A DNA stretch of 22,154 bases from Paracoccaceae bacterium (lineage in GTDB: Bacteria; Pseudomonadota; Alphaproteobacteria; Rhodobacterales; Rhodobacteraceae), in assembly GCA_003512825.1 (NCBI GenBank), contig DOOI01000178.1:1-22154 (forward strand). The letters run 5' to 3'. Position numbers and translations under genes: made by a program. The notes beneath the pieces were generated by a model, which saw only the letters and a program-made list of their open reading frames with translations, did no database searches and had not been told where the DNA came from. Numbering within the stretch: the first letter of the stretch is position 1; each line of letters starts with the position of its first letter. Below, in pieces: positions 16,752-22,154 of the stretch.

Positions 16752-18042
16752 GCCATTTCCGACATTGCGTTTACGCGCGGCACTAATTTTGTATCGTGCC
16801 CTTTGGATCATCGCTCTACCACTGATCCTTATCTATCTCTGGCGCCGCGGCCTCAAAGATCCAACCTACAGCCAGCATCTTAGCGAACGCTTTGGGCGAC
16901 ATCGTGAGATGCAAGATACTGTCTGGATCCACGCAGTCTCTTTAGGCGAAATGCGTAGCGCTGTGCCGCTGATACGCGCCTTACTGCAACGCGGCGAACG
17001 CATCGTAATTACCCATTTTACCCCCGCTGGACGCCGCGAGGCCGAGTCCGTCTTTCATGCCGAAATAGCCGAAGGCCGCCTACGCGCGGTCTGGGTTCCC
17101 TTTGAATACGGTTGGGCATTTGCCCGCTTCTTTCGCGCCTTCCGTCCGAAATACGGGCTCGTGATGGAGATTGAGGTCTGGCCTGTGATGATTATGGAAA
17201 GCCGCCGCAAAGGTATCCCGTTATTCATGTGCAACGCGCAATATCCCTCTACCAGCTTTATCCGCGACACCACCAAGACTAAGTTTCGCGGCGATCTGAT
17301 GCTAGGCTTCGCCGGGGCGATGGTAAAATCTGACCTACAACGCGACCGATTTTCCCTTATTGGCGTGGACCATATCCACGTGACAGGTGAACTCAGGTTC
17401 GAACAGCCCATCCCGCCTCACTTGCTCACCGCTGGACAAGCTGCTCGCGATTGGATCGCCCCGACCCGCCCTGTCGTCACCATTGCAAGCGCAGTTGAGG
17501 GCGAGGATGAGATTTACATTCGAGCGATAAAAACAAGTCAAAGCACTTCCGCCCCCCTTTTCATTTATGTCCCTCGCAAGCCAGAGCGGTTTGCCGAGGT
17601 TGGGGCGATGCTGCGCGCTGCCGGTCTGCGCGTCGCAGAGCGATCAAACCTGTTTGATCGGCAACTAGCCCCAAATGGCCCAGCGCCAGACGTGGATGTA
17701 ATTCTTGGCGACAGTCTGGGCGAGATGTATTTCTATCTGACCATGGCCGATAACGTCGTGGCAGGTGGAGGCTTCACACCGCACGGCGCTCATAATGTGA
17801 TCGAACCGCTGGCGTTGAAAAAGCCGGTCATAGTCGGCCCATATATCCACACAATTGAATACCCCGCTGTCGAAGCGATTGCTGCGGGCGTCTGCACGCA
17901 TGTGCACTCAGAACTTGAGCTAGCAAATGCAATTGTGGCAGGCCCGCAAACCAGCCCCGATCAAATTTCTGCGTTCTTTAACGCTCATACGGGCACTGTC
18001 CAGAAAACGCTACACGCCATCGACGCGCTTACCACGCACTGA
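16744..18042 (+). CDS. waaA: Kdo transferase (WaaA/KdtA) paralogue 2
   Basis: 432 residues, also full length. It has an N-terminal membrane anchor (about 12-32, very Leu/Ile-rich), SERFGRH with the catalytic Glu (E48), VWIHAVSLGEMRSAVPLIRALL, THFTPAGRREAES, the canonical MEIEVWP (141-147), HVTGELRFEQ, and VAGGGFTPHGAHNVIEPLAL with VGPYIHTIEYPA. Except for the STHEGEE-like segment, which reads ASAVEGEDE, it keeps more of the E. coli consensus than its neighbour, so it may be the housekeeping enzyme, but I cannot assign that firmly. ATG at 16744 overlaps paralogue 1 by eight bases, with GGAGGG upstream. It ends the neuC operon and its 3' end overlaps the convergent SDR gene by 14 bases. Confidence 0.9.
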   Translation: MPKPFPTLRLRAALILYRALWIIALPLILIYLWRRGLKDPTYSQHLSERFGRHREMQDTVWIHAVSLGEMRSAVPLIRALLQRGERIVITHFTPAGRREAESVFHAEIAEGRLRAVWVPFEYGWAFARFFRAFRPKYGLVMEIEVWPVMIMESRRKGIPLFMCNAQYPSTSFIRDTTKTKFRGDLMLGFAGAMVKSDLQRDRFSLIGVDHIHVTGELRFEQPIPPHLLTAGQAARDWIAPTRPVVTIASAVEGEDEIYIRAIKTSQSTSAPLFIYVPRKPERFAEVGAMLRAAGLRVAERSNLFDRQLAPNGPAPDVDVILGDSLGEMYFYLTMADNVVAGGGFTPHGAHNVIEPLALKKPVIVGPYIHTIEYPAVEAIAAGVCTHVHSELELANAIVAGPQTSPDQISAFFNAHTGTVQKTLHAIDALTTH

Positions 18043-18820
18043 AACCGCCATCCACATTGACCAACTGACCTGTCATATAACCCGCCTGCGGGCTGGCTAG
18101 AAACAGCATCACATCGGCAATTTCATCAGGCCCACACATTCGTCCCGCCATGATTAACTCACCCACGCGGCGTTGAAACTCTTCTGAGTGGTTGTTGAAA
18201 ACAGCCCCAGGAGCGATGGTGTTTACCGTTGCCTTACGTGGCGCCCAGTAACCTGCGAGCCACACCGTCAAGCCATGGATCCCGGCTTTGGTAACGCCAT
18301 AAGCCGAGAAATTCTTGAAGGGCATTCCTTCATAGATTTGATGATGTGCACCATTCAGCGCATACATTGACGCCACATTGACCAGCGCACAGGGCCATTT
18401 CCCAACAAGGTCACGGTCCATTTGCCGCGCGATCATGAAGGCACCAGTCAGGTTGGTACGCAAAGTGCGCTCGAAATCTTCGACGCTCGTCTCAGCAAAA
18501 TCAGGAAAGGGCTTTCCCGCCCCCATCAACAACTCGCCCGTGATCGCCGCATTATTCAAAACCACATTGGGTTCCCAAGAGTCGCTCAGAATGCGCTTGA
18601 AAATCTCTTCGCACTGCTCTTCGACACCCACGTCCAGATCATAGAAGCGGAAGTTCTGGTTTTTCCCATGCTCCTCGACCAATGCATCGGCGCGATGACC
18701 CTTTAAGTCGGACGCGATCACACGCGCGCCCTCGGCCAGCATTCGCCGCACATAGGTCGATCCTAGAACGCCGCCCGAGCCCGTAATGAAAACTGTCCGG
18801 CCTTTGAGTTGATCAACCAT
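18029..18820 (-). CDS. Short-chain dehydrogenase/reductase, PtmA-like
   Basis: 263 residues, a classical SDR. The NAD(P)-binding TGSGGVLG is at 13-20, NNAAI at 89-93, the catalytic Ser in NVASMYAL (S151) and YGVTK (Y174, K178), and the C-terminus is MTGQLVNVDGGFSAW. Its substrate is not evident. It is the third gene of a unit whose order (Gfo/Idh oxidoreductase, CMP-synthetase, SDR) equals what I recall of ptmF-ptmB-ptmA in the Campylobacter flagellin-glycosylation locus. This suggests a part in making or modifying a nonulosonic-acid precursor. Its start overlaps the end of the CMP-synthetase gene by eight bases. The stop lies within the 3' end of the convergent waaA paralogue. Confidence 0.85.
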   Translation of the reverse strand: MVDQLKGRTVFITGSGGVLGSTYVRRMLAEGARVIASDLKGHRADALVEEHGKNQNFRFYDLDVGVEEQCEEIFKRILSDSWEPNVVLNNAAITGELLMGAGKPFPDFAETSVEDFERTLRTNLTGAFMIARQMDRDLVGKWPCALVNVASMYALNGAHHQIYEGMPFKNFSAYGVTKAGIHGLTVWLAGYWAPRKATVNTIAPGAVFNNHSEEFQRRVGELIMAGRMCGPDEIADVMLFLASPQAGYMTGQLVNVDGGFSAW

Positions 18821-19520
18821 GAGATGCTTCTTTCAGCGATTCAGTTAGCAAAAATTCGACCAATTTGAAATCGAACGGACTATCAATGTCGATACAGCGC
18901 TCTGCATCCATCAGATAAGGAATGACCCGCCCTTCAAAGAGCGCCTTAGCCCTTTTCAGATAGTTAGGGTTAACCACATAGGTGCTAGCGGCATGCTCAT
19001 AGACCGTGGGCGCCGCCTGACGCGCCACAACGCCACCCGGCAACGGCTTAGAAACGTGCAGTGCACCAGTGTCATCCGGTTCAACAAGATTGAAATATGG
19101 GTTCTTACGCGCCTCACAGCATGACATCACCATGTCAGGCTGCTCCGATTGATAGAGCGCCAGCGCGTTCGTGATGTCCGCAGGAAGTCGCAGTGGCGAT
19201 GTCGCATCCAGATCCAGAAAGGCATCAACATTACCGATCAAGGCCTCTGAAGCCATCAGAGCATGTTGCCATACACCCCATTTGCCCGCGCTGTCTGTTG
19301 CCAAATGATCAGGTCTAAGCCCGATGGCCAATGTTCCGCGTGCAATGGCATGGGCGTAAATCTCTTCATCATCCGTCGAAACAACCACGGTATCGACTTG
19401 TGGATGCTCCAAAAGTTGCTCCAACGACCAATCTATAAGCGGCTTGCCACAGATCGGTTTGAAATTCTTTCGAACCACCCCTTTGGAGCCTTTACGCACA
19501 CCGATATGGCCCAGTATCAT
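18813..19520 (-). CDS. CMP-nonulosonate (acylneuraminate) cytidylyltransferase
   Basis: 235 residues. It activates sialic acid or a related nine-carbon sugar with CTP. The nucleotide-binding loop is VRKGSKGVVRKNFKPICGKP (8-27); DLDATSPLR at 103-111 is the CTP-side motif, reading DLD where classical NeuA often has LQP, as I recall for PtmB-type enzymes; and CIDIDSPFDFKLVE near the end holds the metal-binding Asp pair. I chose the ATG at 19520 over one at 19565 because the family starts MILGHIGVRKGSKG and because this ATG overlaps the previous stop as ATGA. It provides the activated donor that a GT29-like sialyltransferase needs. NeuA is the obvious name, but its exact sugar is unproven. Confidence 0.88.
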   Translation of the reverse strand: MILGHIGVRKGSKGVVRKNFKPICGKPLIDWSLEQLLEHPQVDTVVVSTDDEEIYAHAIARGTLAIGLRPDHLATDSAGKWGVWQHALMASEALIGNVDAFLDLDATSPLRLPADITNALALYQSEQPDMVMSCCEARKNPYFNLVEPDDTGALHVSKPLPGGVVARQAAPTVYEHAASTYVVNPNYLKRAKALFEGRVIPYLMDAERCIDIDSPFDFKLVEFLLTESLKEASHG

Positions 19521-20440
19521 TGAATATCCTTTGTAATCTGACCTTGGAAAACCCGCGCACCCCATGCAGCCGCTGTTAATCCAGTGCTATTGCCCACATG
19601 GTCCAGCCGCGGCACCAGCGGATTGAGCGTCGGCTGACCGCGCAATAAGGCTAGCCAGTCGCGTGTAATCCCAACGAACATCATGTTGCGCTCCATCGGA
19701 CAATCAATAAGCCGATGCCCCGCTGCATCCTTGACCTCATACCGCTGAGCAACAAAATCGAAGTCATAGATCGCGTCCACACCATAAATAACAGCGCGCC
19801 GATGCAGCTGAGGGGTCAAGTAATCCATCCCAATCGAACCCGAAGCCCCTGTTGGCGTCGTAACCGAGAGCCGGGAAGAAAAATCAACACCAGGATAGGC
19901 CTGATGACCAATACTGGTTACGCGTTCTATTTTCAAATCCGGAAACAAGACCGAAGCCATATCGAGCTCGTGACAAAGATCGAGCAGCACCCCGCCCCCC
20001 TCCGCCTTGGCGGCATAACTGTCTGAAAAAGACCAATTTTGCCGCCATTGCGTCACATCATGCCCTATGTCAAAGCTGAACCTCAACGCGCCTGACATAT
20101 CCATCTGCGATAGCCGCAAGAACGCGGGGTGGTAGCGCATCATCAAGCCTACCATCGATCGGTCCGCCACCTTGGCCGTCAAGAGCGCAATCTCGGCAAG
20201 ATCATCAGGACGAAAGGCTAACGGCTTTTCGATATACATCGGCAGATCGCGCGCAGCCGCATCAGCAATCGGGCCTAGACGCACATTCGTTGCAGAGGCG
20301 ATAACCACCGCATCGCATCCGTCCAACATATTGGGCGCATATTCACGATAAGGTAATGCCACCGCATCGATGCCAAGCGAGACCAGATTGTCGAAATGGC
20401 GCCGTCCTATTGAACCCGCACCTATCACCGCGATCCGCAT
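19517..20440 (-). CDS. Gfo/Idh/MocA family NAD(P)-dependent oxidoreductase
   Basis: 307 residues, slightly short for the family. The N-terminal Rossmann domain shows IAVIGAGSIGRRHFDNL (3-19) and CDAVVIASATNVRLG, the family hallmark EKPLAF is at 71-76, and a likely active-site D154/H157 pair is in GGGVLLDLCHELD. Start at 20440, where AGGAG lies six bases upstream; the longer frame to 20536 adds a segment unlike the family. Substrate unknown, but the company of the CMP-synthetase and SDR genes points to a nonulosonic-acid-related sugar. It heads a three-gene operon with four- and eight-base overlaps. I found no good promoter in 20441-20646. Confidence 0.85.
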   Translation of the reverse strand: MRIAVIGAGSIGRRHFDNLVSLGIDAVALPYREYAPNMLDGCDAVVIASATNVRLGPIADAAARDLPMYIEKPLAFRPDDLAEIALLTAKVADRSMVGLMMRYHPAFLRLSQMDMSGALRFSFDIGHDVTQWRQNWSFSDSYAAKAEGGGVLLDLCHELDMASVLFPDLKIERVTSIGHQAYPGVDFSSRLSVTTPTGASGSIGMDYLTPQLHRRAVIYGVDAIYDFDFVAQRYEVKDAAGHRLIDCPMERNMMFVGITRDWLALLRGQPTLNPLVPRLDHVGNSTGLTAAAWGARVFQGQITKDIQ

Positions 20441-20646
20441 TAGAACTCCTGCGCCTTTACGGTTGGATGCCATAAATGCCCACCCCAGCGCAATAGAGCA
20501 AGCAGCACCCAAGGCCGCGACACGCGCCGGGCACATCGGTCGCCTGATAACGGAAGTCCTTTCAGACGTGGGCTTGCGCTAGCTATTTCACGCAGTGCGC
20601 CAGCTTGCCGCTTGGTTACAGCCTTGATGCTCAACGAGCCAAAAGA

Positions 20647-21042
20647 CTAAGTGGCGCTGCCGTTAAAGCGACGGTTTAGCTTACGCATGCCTCTGATCCA
20701 GCGGTCATAATCATCCGTCTTGTTTCGCATGTATTGCACCACTTCCGGGTGCGGCAAGACAAGGAACGTCTCGTCACGGATGGCCTGCACGCAGGCGTCG
20801 GCCACTGGGCCGGGCTCCATCATTCCGTCAATTGCGGCCACATGTTCTTCATGCCCACGGGTCATCTCGGTTCGCACAGCCTGCGGACACAGCACGGATA
20901 CTTTGATGCCCTGATCGCCATACGTCATTGCCAACCACTCAGCGAACCCCACCGCGGCATGTTTTGTCACGCCATAAGGTGCCGAACCCACCTGATTAAG
21001 CAGCCCCGCCGCCGAAGCGGTATTGAGCAGATATCCGCGTCA
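20647..21042 (-). pseudogene. Truncated short-chain dehydrogenase (C-terminal half only)
   Basis: In frame from about 21042 the minus strand reads [20 protein letters not shown], then [14 protein letters not shown] and [12 protein letters not shown], ending in NRRFNGSAT. This is the second half of a classical SDR: the catalytic Ser (NTASAAG), the YxxxK motif, and the post-substrate region. The N-terminal Rossmann half (TGxxxGxG, NNA) is missing. Upstream, the frame meets TGA at about 21043 and the sequence changes character. A GTG at 20991 could start a 114-residue product, but without a cofactor site it would not work. It lies on the same strand as, and about 200 bases upstream of, the Gfo/Idh gene. 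Confidence 0.8.
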
Positions 21043-21080
21043 GCGACGGCTTCGTCGTCGGCGTCCGCCAGCGCCGACGC

Positions 21081-21356
21081 CTATTCCGAGAATTCTTGTG
21101 CAAACCGCTCGATCTCCGCAGAGACCTCCCGCGCGGCCAGGTCGATCTCGGTGCCCGCACGCGCAAGGGACGCCGAGATTTCGGACCAGTTCTCGGCCGC
21201 AAGTTCGGGAAGTCGAAATTCGAAGGCACCGACAATCGCCCCGTCCAGCCGCGCGCGCTTCAACTCAAGCATAGGGTCAGCCGCGCGAAAGCTCAGGACG
21301 ATACTGGCCTGCCCCCCGTGGCGGATGAACTGCTCTAAGCTGGCGAATGAGCTCAT
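21081..21356 (-). CDS. Uncharacterised small protein
   Basis: 91 residues, not recognised. The ATG follows AGGGGATCA, a good ribosome site, and third positions are strongly G/C, as in a real gene. The product is Glu/Ala-rich and probably alpha-helical in its second half (REVSAEIERFAQEFSE), without Cys pairs, signal peptide or membrane segment. The frame after the TAG stop keeps a coding look for at least 16 more codons (Ala/Asp-rich) until the junction with the broken SDR gene. The gene therefore may once have been longer, or have lost its proper 3' end. It is flanked by broken genes on both sides and may be part of inserted DNA. Confidence 0.55.
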   Translation of the reverse strand: MSSFASLEQFIRHGGQASIVLSFRAADPMLELKRARLDGAIVGAFEFRLPELAAENWSEISASLARAGTEIDLAAREVSAEIERFAQEFSE

Positions 21357-21386
21357 TGATCCCCTAGAGCTTTGGAGACAACCTAC

Positions 21387-21512
21387 ATGGCTTTGCCACC
21401 GAAATGGTTAACCTACCGCGCGCTGGCAGAGAAAGTTCGACCGCAGGGTCGTCCGGTCTGGGGTGGCGGAGGGGATGGGTCTGGCACCCAACCTTCTCCA
21501 CCCCTTAAGTAA
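21387..21512 (+). CDS. Possible small ORF, 41 codons
   Basis: ATG at 21387 with GGAG nine bases upstream, product beginning MALPPKWLTYRALAEKV and ending in a Gly/Pro-rich tail. It is divergent from the 91-residue gene. The last third coincides with the imperfect hairpin at 21460-21504. It has no recognised family and could be chance. Confidence 0.25.
   Translation: MALPPKWLTYRALAEKVRPQGRPVWGGGGDGSGTQPSPPLK
21460..21504. terminator. Long imperfect hairpin after the galE remnant
   Basis: GGGGTGG (21460-21466) pairs with CCACCCC (21498-21504) and TGGGT (21476-21480) with ACCCA (21486-21490), with GA/TC-rich partial pairing between. It begins directly after the stop of the galE remnant on the minus strand and was probably its transcription stop. 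No strong U-tract is present on that strand; on the plus strand TTAAGTAATT follows. Confidence 0.4.
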
Positions 21513-21795
21513 TTGTAATCATTGATGACGGACTGAGTTCGAAAGTCATCTGGTTCGAGTAGACCTGGGAACAAACACCGCACCTCTGACATTCCAGCAA
21601 ATAGTCATTGTCATTGGTGGATTGCCAGTTCCAAGTGATCCTGCACATGTCGGCAACGTCCAGCTTGGCTTTCCACCCGAGAAAACGCTCGACTTTGTCA
21701 ACTGACGCCAAGCTGCGCGCTACATCGCCTTCGCGGCGCGGTCCAATCTTATTGGGCACCGCGCGTCCGGAGGCTTGCTCAAACGGATGACCAAT
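21505..21795 (-). pseudogene. galE: galE remnant: C-terminal end of UDP-glucose 4-epimerase
   Basis: From about 21795 the minus-strand frame reads HPFEQASGRAVPNKIGPRRE, then GDVARSLASVDKVERFLGWK and DMCRITWNWQSTNDNDY. This is the conserved end of GalE (FE.ASG..VP..I.PRR.GDVA, LGWKA, W.WQS.N..GY in the family). Only about the last 65 of some 330 residues are left, plus a short atypical tail with Cys residues. The Rossmann domain and the YxxxK active site are gone. The break lies just before the 3' end of the ppk2 gene. A GTG at 21759 could start an 84-residue product, but it would have no catalytic parts. Confidence 0.8.
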
Positions 21796-21806
21796 GTGTC
21801 CTGAAC

Positions 21807-22154
21807 CTAATATTTCTGGGGAACGTACAATTCTGCGGGCAAAATGGCCCGCTCATAGTTTGGATTAAAAAATCGGTCCGGCAGAGAGATGTTTTCATGC
21901 GGGACTGGTTCGTAGGGAAAGACACCGAGAAGATGATCTATGCAATTCAATCGTGCCCGACGTTTGTCGTTGCCTTCGACGATATACCACGGAGCTTCCG
22001 GGATATTGGTTCGGTCAAACATCTCTTCTTTTGCTTTAGTGTAGGCCTCCCACCGAATGCGCGACTGAAGGTCCATGGGTGACAATTTCCATTGTTTCAT
22101 GGGATCATGTACACGCATTAGGAAGCGAAGCTGTTGCTCTTCATTGAATAGCCC
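21807..22154 (-). CDS. ppk2: Polyphosphate kinase 2, C-terminal part (5' end outside window)
   Basis: The frame is open to the window edge, so the ATG at 22118 is internal. The readable part begins NEEQQLRFLMRVHDPMKQWK and continues KLSPMDLQSRIRWEAYTKAK, then APWYIVEGNDKRRARLNCID and HLL, all conserved in the PPK2 family, a P-loop kinase that moves phosphate between polyphosphate and nucleotides. The Walker A part lies outside the window. The C-terminal tail ends in LYVPQKY. The stop is about 12 bases from where the galE remnant begins. Family call is firm; the subclass cannot be set from this part. Confidence 0.93.
   Translation of the reverse strand, partial: GLFNEEQQLRFLMRVHDPMKQWKLSPMDLQSRIRWEAYTKAKEEMFDRTNIPEAPWYIVEGNDKRRARLNCIDHLLGVFPYEPVPHENISLPDRFFNPNYERAILPAELYVPQKY

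Noticed and set aside
19521..19565. N-terminal extension of the CMP-synthetase
   Set aside because: The extra 15 residues precede the conserved start, and the ATG at 19520 is coupled to the previous stop by an ATGA overlap.
20441..20634. Open frames in the leader of the Gfo/Idh operon, including the extension to 20536
   Set aside because: The products match nothing and the AGGAG before 20440 supports the shorter start.
20734..21411. 225-codon plus-strand frame opposite the broken SDR and the 91-residue gene
   Set aside because: Low-complexity Ser/Ala product caused by reading across real minus-strand genes.
1..22154. CRISPR array, tRNA, rRNA, intact insertion sequence or replication origin
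   Set aside because: No spaced direct repeats, cloverleaf-like segments, transposase motifs or DnaA-box clusters were seen by eye.

Overview
The window looks like the chromosome of a marine alphaproteobacterium of the Roseobacter/Rhodobacteraceae group. This rests on gene content: an adenosylcobalamin-dependent (class II) ribonucleotide reductase, a DUF1489 protein, a hisS-hisZ-hisG block with the short HisG plus HisZ system, a fused CysN-CysC, moderate GC and tightly overlapping genes. No 16S or other strict marker is present, so this is inference.

Layout. 1-803: the C-terminal part of a LysR-type regulator, cut by the window edge. 804-1210: no gene, but a perfect hairpin just past nrdJ. 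1211-3484 (-): nrdJ with a good promoter. 3609-4040 (+): DUF1489 protein. 4069-7334 (-): hisS-hisZ-hisG. 7417-8433 (-): LuxR-type regulator whose TATAAT box implies a leaderless mRNA. 8519-11380 (+): cysD-cysNC, sulfate activation to PAPS. 11597-20440: a surface-sugar locus. 20441-21805: a scrambled stretch holding a truncated SDR gene, an unknown 91-codon gene and a truncated galE. 21807-22154 (-): the C-terminal part of a polyphosphate kinase 2 gene, cut by the window edge.

The surface-sugar locus is the most interesting part. It carries neuB (N-acetylneuraminate synthase, very like the Neisseria and Campylobacter Neu5Ac enzymes), neuC (hydrolysing UDP-GlcNAc 2-epimerase) and a CMP-nonulosonate synthetase. 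On paper these make CMP-sialic acid from UDP-GlcNAc de novo. It also has a compact protein with the sialylmotifs of glycosyltransferase family 29 (animal-type sialyltransferases), translationally coupled to a GT8-like glycosyltransferase. Two tandem, divergent Kdo-transferase (WaaA) paralogues follow neuC. A three-gene unit, Gfo/Idh/MocA oxidoreductase - CMP-synthetase - SDR, has the order I recall for ptmF-ptmB-ptmA in Campylobacter. Together this suggests a lipopolysaccharide core or other surface glycan decorated with sialic acid or a derivative and linked through Kdo. The acceptor and the final sugar cannot be read from the sequence.

No CRISPR array, tRNA, rRNA, intact transposase or origin was seen.
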